64,000 nucleotides of DNA from Acidobacteriota bacterium (GTDB taxonomy: Bacteria > Acidobacteriota > Vicinamibacteria > Vicinamibacterales > SCN-69-37): positions 1,103,501 through 1,167,500 of the forward strand of contig JADJUS010000022.1 in the NCBI GenBank assembly GCA_016716905.1, in the 5' to 3' direction. Below are positions 1-9,307 of the stretch, piece by piece (within the stretch, counting starts at the first letter, position 1; each line of letters begins with the position of its first letter). Under the pieces are notes generated by a model. It made no database searches and had not been told where the DNA came from. It saw nothing but the letters and a program-made list of their open reading frames with translations. The translations under genes and the position numbers were made by a program.

Positions 1-1
1 A

Positions 2-1015
2 CTATCGAACGGCAGACTCCATCAGCGCCCGGGCCTCGGCCGGGTGCCGCTTGCACTCGAGCAGCGCGCTCAGCATCAAAGGCACCACGATCGTGGCGTC
101 AGACTCGATGACAAACATCGGTGTGTCTTCGGTCAGTTTGTCCCAGGTGATTTTTTCATTGGGTGTGGCACCCGAATACGACCCGTAGGACGTGGTGGAA
201 TCCGAGATCTGGCAGAAGTACGCCCAGGGCTTGGCCTCACTTTCCATGTCGTACTTCAGCGAGGGCACCACGCAGATCGGAAAGTCGCCCGCGATTCCTC
301 CACCAATCTGGAAGAACCCGACGCCGGCACCTTCAGACAACGCGCCGTATTGATCGTAGAACGCGCCCATGTACTCGATACCCGACTTCGCGATGCTCGC
401 GTTGCAGTCGCCGACCTTCACATGCGCAGCGAAGATATTGCCGAACGTCGAGTCTTCGTATCCGGGCACGACGATGGGCAGATTGGCCTTGGCCGCAGCA
501 AGCAGCCACGACTCCTCTGGGTTGCCCTCGTACAGGTCTTCGCCAATCGTCAGCACGAGCTCGTAGAAGTACTCGTGCCAGAAGCGACGGTCGCCCTTCT
601 CGCTGGCGCGCTTCCACATCGGCACCACGAACTTTTCCACAGCACGGAACGCTTCATCCTCCGGAATGCTCGTGTCGGTGACGCGACGCATACGTTCATT
701 GAGGATCCGGGTGTCGTCCTGCTTCGTGAAATAGCGGTACTCCGGAAAATCCTTGTAGCTGTCGTGGGCCACAAGGCGGAACAACGACTCTTCGAGGTTC
801 GCGCCGGTCACTGAAAGACCGTGCACGAGCCCTTCCCGAATCGCCGGGGCCAGCGTGATGCCCAACTGGGCCGAAGACATCGCGCCGGCCATGGCCCAGA
901 ACATCCGGCCGCCGTTGTCGACATGGGTCCAATACGCAATCAAGGCATCGCGCGTGGCCCGGGAGTTGAAGTTCTTGTAGTTCTTGAGCACGAACTCGAG
1001 GATGGGGGTCGACAT
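2..1015 (-). CDS. Deoxyhypusine synthase-family protein
   Basis: A 337-residue member of the deoxyhypusine synthase family, NAD-dependent enzymes that transfer the aminobutyl group of spermidine to a lysine or to another polyamine. The C-terminal WDKL (Lys about 293) aligns with the family's WGK catalytic-lysine motif, and Gly-rich dinucleotide-fold segments such as GAGVGFFQIGGG are present. I chose the ATG at 1015 (MSTPILEF) because the upstream 32 codons look non-coding. The stop is at 2-4, so the gene is complete. Bacteria lack eIF5A, so bacterial members are thought to act on small polyamines (homospermidine-type chemistry) or are uncharacterised. The substrate cannot be read from sequence. 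Confidence 0.85.
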   Translation of the reverse strand: MSTPILEFVLKNYKNFNSRATRDALIAYWTHVDNGGRMFWAMAGAMSSAQLGITLAPAIREGLVHGLSVTGANLEESLFRLVAHDSYKDFPEYRYFTKQDDTRILNERMRRVTDTSIPEDEAFRAVEKFVVPMWKRASEKGDRRFWHEYFYELVLTIGEDLYEGNPEESWLLAAAKANLPIVVPGYEDSTFGNIFAAHVKVGDCNASIAKSGIEYMGAFYDQYGALSEGAGVGFFQIGGGIAGDFPICVVPSLKYDMESEAKPWAYFCQISDSTTSYGSYSGATPNEKITWDKLTEDTPMFVIESDATIVVPLMLSALLECKRHPAEARALMESAVR

Positions 1016-1077
1016 AAAACACCCGAGGGTAGCACCAAGCGGAAAGGGCCGTTGCAATCCGGGGGCACAATACAAGG

Positions 1078-1961
1078 ATGAGCGCGGTTGAGGAGTCGTA
1101 CCGGACGGCACGCCGCGTCGCTCGTCTGGGAATCGGCGTCAGCGCGTTCCTGGCGCTCAGCAACATCATTGTCGGTCTCTGGGCGCATTCCACATCCGTG
1201 CTGGCGATGGGATTCGAATTCGCCGGGGATGTGCTGGCCTCGAGCATTGTCGTCATCGGCATGGGCGTGGCGGCCCGGCCGGCCGACGATGACCATCCGT
1301 ATGGGCATGGGCGTTTTGAAACGTTGTCGGCCTTCCTGGTGGGCGTGATCCTCGCAGCCGGCGGCGTGATGATTTGTTACCAGTCGCTTCAGGCCATCGG
1401 CGCCAGCCATGTACCCCGGGTCGGAGCGCAGTTGTGGCGCTGCTGGTTGCCATCGTTCTTCGTGCTGTCATGTCTTCATGGAAGTTCAGGGTCGGACGCA
1501 AGATCCGGAGTTCGGCCCTGGTCGCAGACGCCTGGAACGATGCCGTGGACATCCTGTCGGCCGTGGCGGCTCTGACGGCCGTTGGCCTGGCGATGTACGA
1601 CCCGGGCCGGTTCCTTGTGGCCGATCACTATGGCGGATTCGTCGTCGGCATCGTGGTGGTCATCACCGGCCTGCGGGTGGTGAAGGGTGCGTCCAGCGAG
1701 CTTGTGGACACGATGCCGCCCCAGGAACTGACGGCTGAAGTGATCGCGGTGGCCAAGACGGTGCCTGGTGTGCAAGGCGTCGACAAGATGTTTGCGCGCA
1801 AGACCGGACTGCAATATCACATCGACTTGCATATCGAGGTGGACCCGTTGATGACGGTGGCGGCGTCACACGCCGTTGGCGGGCACGTGCGAGCCACCCT
1901 CAAGCGGGATTTGCCGTGGGTGGCGGATGTGCTGGTTCACGTTGAACCGTCCAGCGACTGA
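1078..1961 (+). CDS. Cation diffusion facilitator transporter (one apparent frameshift)
   Basis: Membrane exporter of divalent metals (Zn/Fe/Mn type), about 294 residues if one base is restored. The N-terminal half (from ATG 1078) carries the family signature HPYGHGRFE. The C-terminal half continues in another frame from about 1417 with the second metal site (DAWND) and a cytoplasmic domain (GVQGVDKMFARKTG). The frame change coincides with the CCCC run at 1414-1417, and one extra C restores a 295-codon frame. The first membrane site reads EFAGD where most members have His-x3-Asp. Its tail overlaps the convergent ygfZ end by 62 bases. Confidence 0.85.
1414..1417 (+). other. Apparent 1-base deletion in CDF gene
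   Basis: The frame changes from the 1078 frame to the frame ending at 1961 at this CCCC run. Adding one C joins the two halves of the transporter without losing residues. Either a sequencing homopolymer error or a real frameshift would give this. Confidence 0.75.
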
Positions 1962-2922
1962 GCGACGAGCCCACAGTCACGTGGCGCCCACCCTCGGCGC
2001 TGTCGCGATGCACGTAGCCGAGCGCCACCACCCGACCGGTGGCTGGTCCAGGCGCTGCACTCGTCACTGCCCCAACCTCGCGGCCCTGATCGAACACCGG
2101 AGTGCCGGCATCGGGAACATCCGTCACGTCCGGGTCCGCCAGAAGTTGGACCAGGAGCTTTGCCACGCGTCCACCGCCACGGTGCAGGATGCGAATGATG
2201 ACCTCCTGGCCTACGTAACAGCCCTTGGTGGTGCTGATGGCGCGGTCGAGAAGGCCGGCCTCAAGCGGGATCGTGTCCGTTGTCATGTCGACACCGAATA
2301 GTGGATGCCCGGCCTCGATCCTGAGAGCGTCGAAGATGGTGCCCTGCCCCGCCGTACCGGCGGGTTGCACGTCAACGGCGCCTGCGGCAGTCACTGCGGC
2401 CACAGCCGAGTCCCATCGAAGCGTGGGCATCCAGATTTCAAAGTTCGGGAGCGTCACGTCTTCTGTACGGATGACCGTAAGGCCGTCATGCGCGACATGG
2501 TCGAGAATCGAGAGTTCCGCAATTCGGGCAGCAGGAATGCCGGTGGCATCGGCCACCACCTGCGCCGCGCGGCCGCCGAATACGCTGAGAGCGCGTGTGT
2601 CGCCGGTGTCGTCAACCACCGCGACCTTCTCGGCGAAGATCAGGTGATCGAAGCGGACGGCCAGGCTTGAGGCAAGGCCCGCCGGGACCTCGGCGAGGAC
2701 ACCCTCGGCGACACGTAACAGGCGCATGTCGGTGACCATTCGCCCCTGCGCCGTGAGCCAGGCGGCGTAAACGCCCCGGCCAACAGGCAGGCTTGCGACG
2801 TCATTAGTAACTAGAGCGTGCAGGAATGATGCCGCGTCCGGGCCATCGAATCGCAGACGGCCTCGAGCGCTGACGTCGAGCCATCCGGCGCCTGTCGCGA
2901 TGGTGCGATACTGGGGAGTCAT
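1900..2922 (-). CDS. ygfZ: YgfZ/CAF17-like folate-binding iron-sulfur repair protein
   Basis: 340 residues with the diagnostic YgfZ motif KGCYVGQE at about 233-240 and a GcvT-like folate-binding fold (LDVSARGRLRFDGPDA near the N-terminus). Family members help maintain or repair Fe-S enzymes using tetrahydrofolate. Start at ATG 2922 chosen because MTPQYRTIATGAGWLDVSARG matches where family proteins begin. This start codon shares bases with the start codon of the divergent gene at 2921 (CATG). The 3' end overlaps the CDF gene. Confidence 0.9.
   Translation of the reverse strand: MTPQYRTIATGAGWLDVSARGRLRFDGPDAASFLHALVTNDVASLPVGRGVYAAWLTAQGRMVTDMRLLRVAEGVLAEVPAGLASSLAVRFDHLIFAEKVAVVDDTGDTRALSVFGGRAAQVVADATGIPAARIAELSILDHVAHDGLTVIRTEDVTLPNFEIWMPTLRWDSAVAAVTAAGAVDVQPAGTAGQGTIFDALRIEAGHPLFGVDMTTDTIPLEAGLLDRAISTTKGCYVGQEVIIRILHRGGGRVAKLLVQLLADPDVTDVPDAGTPVFDQGREVGAVTSAAPGPATGRVVALGYVHRDSAEGGRHVTVGSSLSRWTVQREPAHPPPTANPA
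2907..2912 (+). promoter_or_regulatory. -10-like hexamer GATACT, leaderless-type
   Basis: GATACT lies 8 nt before ATG 2921, too close for a conventional 5' UTR with a ribosome-binding site. It fits the leaderless arrangement seen repeatedly in this window. No clear -35 was identified. Confidence 0.35.
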
Positions 2923-4602
2923 GAAGCAGTGGTTCAGGCATCTTAGCGTTGGGCTTGTGGCGTTCACAATGTGGAGCGCCGTGCCGGCCCGACAATCCGT
3001 GGAGGCCGGACAAGAAGACCAGACCGGCGGGGCCGAGTTCACAGTGTTTCTGCGCGGCCAGCGCATCGGCTCGGAGGAAGTCACGGTCACGCGGCCTTCA
3101 GGCGGCTGGGTGGTGACCGCCACGGGGCGCACCGGACCGCCTCTTGAATTCAGCTTTGACAAGTTCGTGGCGCGCTACGGCGCCGACTGGCAGACGCAGT
3201 CGCTTGAAGTCTCGGGCCAGATGCGCGGCCAGGGCCTGTTGCTGAATACGTCATTCAGCGGCGGAACGGCCACGTCGGACGTGGTGCAGGCGGGCAAACA
3301 GGCGCGGCTCTCACACAAGGTGTCGTCGGACACGATTGCGCTGCCAAACAACTTCTACGGCGCCTACGAAGTGCTGGCGCTGCGGTTGCACACGGCGCAA
3401 CCGGGTTCGACCTTTCCGATTTATGTAGCGCCCCAGGCCGAGGTGCAGGCCACGGTGACGAAGATCACGCAGCGCCGGATGGAGACGTCGACCACGAAAT
3501 ACGAACTGCGGCAGTTCGACGTGTCGTTCCAGAATCCAGGCGGCGCACTGCAGGTGGAAGTCTGGGTGGACTCACGCGGACGGCTGGCCAGATTGGCCAT
3601 TCCTGTGGCCTCGCTGGCCGTGGTGCGTGACGACCTGTCGGGTGTGATGTCGCGGCTTGATTCGTTCAGCCATCCGCGCGACGAAGCGGCGTTCATCCCC
3701 GCCAACGGCTTCAGCCTGGCGGCGTCGTTTACGAAACCCGAAGGCGTCGCCAAACCGCCAGTCGTGATTCTCGTGTCGGGTTCCGGCCCGCAGGACCGCG
3801 ACGAAACCGTGTTCGGCATTCCCATCCTCGGCCAGGGGCGGGGCGATTGTCGGATGCCGGGTTCTTCGTGGTGCGTTACGACAAACGCGGCGTGGGCCAG
3901 AGCGGCGGTCGTATTGAGAGCACCTCGATCGAAGCGTATGCCGAGGACCTGCGCGGAGTGGTCAACTGGGTTCGCAAGCGCAAGGACGTGGATACCGATC
4001 GGGTGGCGGTGGTCGGACACTCAGAAGGCGGAAGCGTGGCGCTGCTGGTGGGCAGTCAGATGCGCGGACAGGTTCGCGCGCTGGGGTTGCTTGCGGCGCC
4101 GGGACAAACCGGGCGCGAGATCACACTCATGCAGCAGCGCCGTGCGCTGGACAAACTGCAGGAACCTGAAAGTGCGAAACAAGAGAAGATCGCGCTGCAG
4201 AACAAGATCATGGACGCTGTCATTTCCGGCACGGGCTGGCAATCGGTGCCGCCGGAACTTCGACGACAGTCAGACACGGCGTGGTTCCGGAGTTGGCTGC
4301 TGTTTGATCCCGCCCAGGTGGTGCGACGGACCAATCAGCCGATCCTGCTGCTGCAGGGGCTCGCTCGACACGCAGGTGCCGCCCGATCAGGCAGACAAAC
4401 TTGAGGCGCTGGCAAACGCCCGGCGCGCAGGTCCTCGGCCGTCGCTCGCAAGGTGGTGGTGCCGGGTGTGAATCCCCTTCTGGTGCCCGCCCGAACGGGC
4501 GAAGTTGAGGAATATTCGTCGTTACCGGTCAGAACCGTGTCGCCGGAAATCACCGACGCGCTGATCTCGTGGCTGAAAGAGGTCCTGCCAGTAAAGCGCT
4601 AG
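2921..4602 (+). pseudogene. Secreted alpha/beta hydrolase, three apparent frameshifts
   Basis: An N-terminal signal peptide (MKQWFRHLSVGLVAF) precedes an about 250-residue beta-rich region, then an alpha/beta hydrolase domain with the oxyanion segment SGSGPQDRDE, the nucleophile elbow GHSEGG and the acid segment LDTQVPPDQAD. The reading frame changes near 3836-3840 (GGGG run, base missing), 4357-4359 (G run, extra base) and 4419-4421 (CCC run, base missing). Correcting all three gives 560 codons ending at TAG 4600-4602. The position where this family has its catalytic His (NHLL) reads NPLL, so activity is doubtful even if the indels are sequencing errors. Confidence 0.75.
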
Positions 4603-4618
4603 ATTCCAAGTTTCGTTC

Positions 4619-4624
4619 TACACT
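4619..4624 (+). promoter_or_regulatory. -10-like hexamer TACACT, leaderless-type
   Basis: TACACT followed by an 8-nt spacer and ATG 4633, with no Shine-Dalgarno sequence between. Same architecture as several other genes here. Confidence 0.4.
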
Positions 4625-4632
4625 CTAGCGCC

Positions 4633-4926
4633 ATGGCTGGCTGGATTCTCCAAAGTAACGACGAAACGCCGCGACTGCTGCGGCTCACCCCTGGCACCGC
4701 GCGCACGATCGGCCGAGGCGCCCACGCAGACTTTGTGTTCGAGGCGCCACTCGTTTCCCGGGTGCACTGCCGCCTCACGGCCGACGCGTCCGGACAACTG
4801 GTGATGGAAGACCTCGGCAGCACCAACGGCACATCCGTCAACGGCACTCCGACGGCCCGCGCCGTCCTCCGCCCCGACGACGTCCTCGGTGTCGGCCGCG
4901 TGTCATTTACGGTGACAGAGGGCTGA
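4633..4926 (+). CDS. Small FHA-domain protein
   Basis: 97 residues, essentially one forkhead-associated phosphothreonine-binding domain. Typical FHA signatures are visible: IGRG, SRVHCRL and DLGSTNGTSVNG. Such stand-alone FHA proteins read Ser/Thr kinase signalling, but no kinase gene is nearby, so the partner is unknown. TACACT at 4619-4624 lies 8 nt before the ATG (leaderless-type). The stop TGA is followed directly by TAAGGGGACGGG of the inverted repeat. Confidence 0.88.
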   Translation: MAGWILQSNDETPRLLRLTPGTARTIGRGAHADFVFEAPLVSRVHCRLTADASGQLVMEDLGSTNGTSVNGTPTARAVLRPDDVLGVGRVSFTVTEG

Positions 4927-4929
4927 TAA

Positions 4930-5067
4930 GGGGACGGGTGTCGATCTGTGGAAAACTCGCGCCCGAAAACGACCTCTGAGGTCGTTTATTTTCCCCCTCT
5001 GAAAAAATAAACGACCTCAGAGGTCGTTTTTGCCTGCGGAGTTTTCCACAGATCGACACCCGTCCCC
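4930..5067. repeat. Long nested inverted repeat at convergent junction
   Basis: Outer arms GGGGACGGGTGTCGATCTGT and its reverse complement enclose TGGAAAACTC arms and two facing copies of ACGACCTCWGAGGTCGT. The element fills the space between the FHA gene and the convergent metallo-hydrolase, whose TAG stop (5068-5070) directly abuts it. RNA from either strand would fold into a very long hairpin, so a bidirectional terminator role is likely. Confidence 0.9.
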
Positions 5068-5705
5068 CTATTGCAGAAACGGATTGTGGCGCCGTTCCTC
5101 CCCAATCGTCGTGTCGGGGCCGTGGCCCGAGTGCACGAGCGTCGTGTCTGGATAAATGAAAAGCTCGCTGCGGATTGACGCGAGCAGCGTGTCCAAATCA
5201 CCGCCGGGCAGGTCCGTCCGGCCGATCGACCCCGCAAACAGCGTGTCGCCCACAAACAGCTCCCGGCCGTCCTGGCCGGCCTTGCTAATCGCCAGGCACA
5301 CACCTCCCGGGCAGTGCCGCGGGTGTGTCTGATGTCCACCACGTAGTCGCCAAAGGCCAGCGATTCGCCTTCCACGTAAAAGCGGTCAGGTTTGGGCTGT
5401 GGGTTCACATGCAACCCGAACATCCGTCCCTGCTCGGCCGCCCGCTCATAGAGGAACAGGTCGTCGCTGTGCAACCACACCGGCACGCCCAGCGCGGTCT
5501 TCGCGGCACCGACGCCGGTGACGTGGTCAAGATGCGCATGCGTGAGCAAAATCATCGTGACCGACACCGCCTCCCGCTTCACCACCGCCAGCTGCTCTGC
5601 CACGTCGTCGCCAGGGTCGATGACGATGGCCTGGCGGGTGCGTTCGCAGGCCACAACGTAGCCGTTTTTGTAGAAGGGGGGCGCCGAGGTTGTCCACACA
5701 TGCAT
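5068..5705 (-). CDS. Metallo-beta-lactamase-fold hydrolase (glyoxalase II-like), one frameshift
   Basis: About 212 residues after correction. The metal motif THAHLDH is near residue 75, and GDTLFAGSIGRTDLPGGD plus HSGHGPDTTIGEE are typical of glyoxalase II-like thioester hydrolases. The frame changes at the GGG run at 5321-5323. One extra base converts HTRGTAREV into HTPRHCPGGVCLA, the expected third metal-ligand region (HTPGH-like). Start ATG 5705 (MHVWTTSAPP) fits the family. It is divergent from the dehydratase at 5718 with only 12 bases between start codons. Confidence 0.85.
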
Positions 5706-5717
5706 AATCGATGACCG

Positions 5718-6712
5718 ATGTCCCATTATCCCGGAGTCCGCGTTCCCACACGAGCCGATGTCGAGGCGGCGGCTCGGCGCCTGGCGGGCATCCGCATGAG
5801 CGGGCGGGCCGCGTCTGCCGAACGCCGATGCTCAAGTCGGCGTGGCTGTCGGAGCGGGCGAAGGCGGACGTGTGGCTCAAGATCGAATCTGTTCAGCCGG
5901 GCGCGTCGTTCAAGATTCGTGGCGCGCTCAACGCACTGCAGGTGCTTCACTCCGAGCGACCGGATGTCACAACGGTCGTGACTGCGTCGGCGGGCAATCA
6001 TGGCACGGCAATGGCCATTGCGGCGCGGCACTTTGGGTTGCGCCTCCGCGTGCATCTCTCCGTCAGTGCACCGGATGCCAAGCGCACGGCTCTGCTGGCA
6101 CAAGGCGCCGAGTTAGTGGAGGCCGCTAATTATGACGAGGCCGAGGCGGGGGCTCGCGCGGACGCGGCCGGGAGCGGTGCACCCTACATTTCGCCCTACA
6201 ACCACCCTGATGTGATCGCGGGTGCGGGCACCGTCGCACTTGAAATGCTTGAGGATGAACCAGCGCTTACGGCCATCGTTGTGCCGCTTGGCGGCGGAGG
6301 CCTGCTGGCGGGGGCTGCGCTCGTCGCACGCGGTCACAGCAGCGACGTTCGGGTGATCGGCGCCGAGGCCGAGAGGTCGCCCGTTTTCACTGCGGCGCTC
6401 GCGACCGGTGAGATCACGACGGTCACAGTGGAACCCACTCTGGCCGACGGCCTTGCAGGCAACCTTGAGCCGGCAAGCCAGACGTTTGATCTTGTGCGCG
6501 ATCTGGTGGATGCCGTGGCGCTCGTTGCCGAGTCGTCGATCGAGACGGCGATGCGAAGCCTGATCTACCGCGAGCGGCTGGTGTCTGAAGGCGCGGGAGC
6601 CACGGCGGTTGCGGCGCTGCTGCAGGGCGGCCTCGACCTCGGCGCCGGTCCCGTCGGCGTCATGCTGACGGGCCGGAACGTGGATGAAGCCGTGCTCAGG
6701 CGGATTCTTTAG
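5718..6712 (+). CDS. PLP-dependent threonine/serine dehydratase (one frameshift)
   Basis: Fold-type II PLP enzyme, about 331 residues after correction. SFKIRGALNAL contains the PLP-binding lysine, GNHGTAMA is the substrate loop and GGGGLLAG binds the phosphate. It deaminates threonine or serine to 2-oxoacids. It lacks the C-terminal ACT regulatory domain of biosynthetic IlvA, so a catabolic role or a serine racemase-like role is equally possible. The first 30 residues (MSHYPGVRVPTRADVEAAAR) are in a different frame, and the break falls at the GGG run near 5806-5808. CATAAT lies 9 nt upstream of ATG 5718. Confidence 0.85.
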
Positions 6713-6730
6713 CATGCGCCGGCGGCCACC

Positions 6731-7945
6731 ATGCGCGCGCTGATCGCTCTCATTCGAGAGAATCGCAATTTCCGCCTGCTGTGGTTCGGACAAATCGTCA
6801 GCCAACTCGGCGACTGGTTCAACGTTGTCGCCCTCTACGCACTGCTGTTTGAACTGACGGGATCGGCTACGGCCGTGGCCGGCATGATGGTGATGCAGCT
6901 GCTGCCGGTCGCGATTGTCGGGCCCGTGTCCGGGGTGATCGTGGACCGCTTCGATCGGCGCCGGATCATGATTGCCGCCGACATCATCAGAGGAGCGGCC
7001 GTGCTCGGCCTGATCCTGGTCCGGTCTTCCGACACTGTGTGGCTCGCGTATGTCGTGACGGGCGTGATGGTGGCGTGTTCGGGTTTCTTCGAGCCGGCGC
7101 GCTCGGCCACCGTGCCGTCGATCGTGCCGCGCGAGCAGCTCGTAGCCGCCAACGCCATCTCGACGGGTACGTGGTCGGCGATGCTGGCGATCGGCGCGTC
7201 GCTCGGCGGCGGCGTCACGGTGGTACTGGGCCGCGACGCGGCATTTGTCATCAATGCGCTGTCATTTTTCACATCGGCCGTGTTCCTGTGGCGCATGCGT
7301 GTGCCCGCGAGGGACGCGGCTCAGCGCGCAGCGATGGGCCTTCAAGGAGTTCTGGATGGCCTCTCCTACATGCGGCGGCATAGCGACGTGGCACGAATCG
7401 CGCTGATCAAGGGCGGATGGGCCATTGTCGGTGGCGCACTCCTGCTTCTCACGGTGTTCGGCGACCGGATCTTTCGCATCGGCGACTCGAGCGACGCGGG
7501 CATCGGCATTCTTTTCGCTGCGCGAGGCATTGGCGCGTTTGCCGGCTCGCTCATCATCAGTCTCATTGCGGCGAGGAAGGGCAATCTGGTCCGCCTGATT
7601 GCTCCCGCCTATTTCGTGGCGGGCGCCTGTTACACAGCGCTGGCGATTGTGCCGACGATCTGGTTCGCTGCGGCAGTAGTGATCGCCGCGCATGTGTTCG
7701 GGTCGATGTTATGGGTGGCGAGCAACGTCCTGCTGCAGATGCGGGTGCCCGATCAGTTTCGCGGCCGCGTCTTCTCGGCTGAACTCATCGTGATGGCCCT
7801 GGTGCAGTCGGCGGTGGCCTACTCGACGGCCGTGGCGCTCGACCTGTGGCACGTCGATCCCCGGTTGCTGGCCGCCCTCGTCGGCCTGGGCCTCTGGGTG
7901 CCCGCAGTCATCTGGGCGCTCGCCCCACAACCTTCCCATCGCTAG
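6731..7945 (+). CDS. MFS exporter, EntS/MFS_3 type
   Basis: 404 residues with about a dozen hydrophobic segments. It starts MRALIALIRENRNFRLLWFGQ and has a loop motif (DRFDRRRIM) typical of the EntS-like MFS family that exports siderophores, macrolides and other small molecules. The substrate is not predictable. It follows the dehydratase by 18 bases and is probably co-transcribed. Its TAG stop is immediately followed by the GGGGGACGGG arm of the next inverted repeat. Confidence 0.85.
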   Translation: MRALIALIRENRNFRLLWFGQIVSQLGDWFNVVALYALLFELTGSATAVAGMMVMQLLPVAIVGPVSGVIVDRFDRRRIMIAADIIRGAAVLGLILVRSSDTVWLAYVVTGVMVACSGFFEPARSATVPSIVPREQLVAANAISTGTWSAMLAIGASLGGGVTVVLGRDAAFVINALSFFTSAVFLWRMRVPARDAAQRAAMGLQGVLDGLSYMRRHSDVARIALIKGGWAIVGGALLLLTVFGDRIFRIGDSSDAGIGILFAARGIGAFAGSLIISLIAARKGNLVRLIAPAYFVAGACYTALAIVPTIWFAAAVVIAAHVFGSMLWVASNVLLQMRVPDQFRGRVFSAELIVMALVQSAVAYSTAVALDLWHVDPRLLAALVGLGLWVPAVIWALAPQPSHR

Positions 7946-8058
7946 GGGGACGGGTCTGTTTTCCACAGAAACGCGCGAAATGGGGACAGGCCTCGGGGTG
8001 CCTTACGACGAGGCCTGTCCCCATTTCCAGCGTTTCTGTGGAAAACAGACCCGTCCCC
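7946..8058. repeat. Nested inverted repeat between convergent genes
   Basis: Outer arms GGGGGACGGGTCTGTTTTCC / complement, then CACAGAAACGC arms, then inner arms GGGGACAGGCCTCG / complement around a short loop. The element fills the gap between the MFS stop (7943-7945) and the SDR stop (8059-8061) exactly. It shares the GGGGACGGGT end with the repeats at 4930 and 30298 but has a different core. Confidence 0.9.
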
Positions 8059-8769
8059 CTATTGGGTCCTGGCCGGGCGAATCTCGACCTTGCTGGGCAG
8101 ACTGCGCGAGGGATGGCGCAGCAGGTCCATCACCACCTCGGCAATATCGGCAGGTGTGAGTTTCCACGACTCGTCTTCGTGTTTCCCCGACGGACCTGAG
8201 AAGTCGGTGGCCACCGAGCCAGGCATCACCACGCTCACGCGAATGTTGTCGTTCCTGACCTCGAGCATCAGCGCCTCACTGAACGCCACCAGGCCGGCTT
8301 TCGAGGCGCAGTACGCCGACGCATTCGCGAAGTAGTTGCGGCCGGCGAGGCTCGCAATGTTGATGATCCATCCGCCGCGGGCTTGCCTCAACGCGGGGAT
8401 CGCGGCTCTGGAACAGTAAAACACCCCCGTCAGGTTCGTCTCAATAACACGCGCCCAGTCATCGTCGGTCGTCTGCTCCACTGCGGTGAAGAGGCCGACG
8501 CCGGCGTTATTGATGAGCGTGTTCAGTGACCCGAACCTGCTGACGGCTTCAGCAACCATCGCGTCAACCGCCGCGCGATCACGCACATCCACCGCCCGGC
8601 CGATCACGCGACTGCTGTCACCCGCGCCGGCTCCCAACTTCTCCACGGCGGCGGCCACGCTTGCGGCATCCCGGCCAGTGATCATCACTTTGCCGCCCGC
8701 CTTGAGCAACGCTTCTGCGATGCCGTATCCGATGCCCTTGGTTCCGCCGGTCACGATTGCAGTGTGCAT
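8059..8769 (-). CDS. Short-chain dehydrogenase/reductase
   Basis: 236 residues, classical SDR. The NAD(P)-binding TGGTKGIG is at residues 7-14, NNAG in the middle, and the catalytic YCASK (Tyr-x3-Lys) follows a conserved Ser region (NIASLAG). PGSVATDF follows the active site as usual. The substrate is unknown. The TAG stop lies at the edge of the inverted repeat. Confidence 0.9.
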   Translation of the reverse strand: MHTAIVTGGTKGIGYGIAEALLKAGGKVMITGRDAASVAAAVEKLGAGAGDSSRVIGRAVDVRDRAAVDAMVAEAVSRFGSLNTLINNAGVGLFTAVEQTTDDDWARVIETNLTGVFYCSRAAIPALRQARGGWIINIASLAGRNYFANASAYCASKAGLVAFSEALMLEVRNDNIRVSVVMPGSVATDFSGPSGKHEDESWKLTPADIAEVVMDLLRHPSRSLPSKVEIRPARTQ

Positions 8770-8778
8770 AGGTCTACC

Positions 8779-9240
8779 ATGGCAGGTGTGCCGACCTTTG
8801 TGAAGAGCAGCCTGATCGACGCACCTGTGTCAGCGGTGTTCGCCTTTCATGAGCGGGAGGACGCGCTGCCCCTGCTTTCTCCCGCGTTTCCGCCGGTGCG
8901 GGTCATCAGTCGCAGCGGAGGAATCCGAACCGGTGCGCGTGTGGTCATCAAGATCGGCCCGATGACCTGGACGGCGCACCACACCGCGTTCGAACAGGAC
9001 CGGCTCTTCGTGGATGAGCTGGTGACCGGCCCCTTCACCTCGTGGGTCCATCGCCACGAGTTCATGGAGGAGGGAGGACGGTGCCGGCTGACCGATCGCG
9101 TGACGTTCGCGCTGCCGGGAGGCGGCGTGGTGAACGCGCTCTTTGGCTGGACGGTCAAGGTCGGGTTGCGCCAGATGTTCAATCATCGCCACGTGGTGAC
9201 GCGCCTGCACTGCGAACGCCAGGTGTTTGACGCCCGCTGA
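8779..9240 (+). CDS. SRPBCC-fold (polyketide cyclase/START-like) protein
   Basis: 153 residues. The pattern APVSAVFAFHEREDALPLLSPAF, followed by strands ending in a GWTVKVGLRQMFNHRH helix, is that of SRPBCC ligand-binding proteins annotated as cell-division-inhibitor or cyclase-like. ATG 8779 was preferred over GTG 8764, which would overlap the divergent SDR start codon. The bound ligand is unknown. Confidence 0.8.
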   Translation: MAGVPTFVKSSLIDAPVSAVFAFHEREDALPLLSPAFPPVRVISRSGGIRTGARVVIKIGPMTWTAHHTAFEQDRLFVDELVTGPFTSWVHRHEFMEEGGRCRLTDRVTFALPGGGVVNALFGWTVKVGLRQMFNHRHVVTRLHCERQVFDAR

Positions 9241-9307
9241 CCGCATCCGGGCCAGGCGCCCTGAAGGTACGCCCTACATCCGACACCGCACGGAAGGCGA
9301 AAACGTA
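9241..9307. other. Short convergent gap without a long repeat
   Basis: The 67 bases between the SRPBCC stop and the PrcB-like stop contain no strong inverted repeat that I can see, unlike the other non-overlapping convergent junctions here. Confidence 0.6.

Noticed and set aside
4930..5067. Insertion sequence or MITE with coding capacity
   Set aside because: No transposase, no target-site duplication recognised; it is only an inverted repeat.
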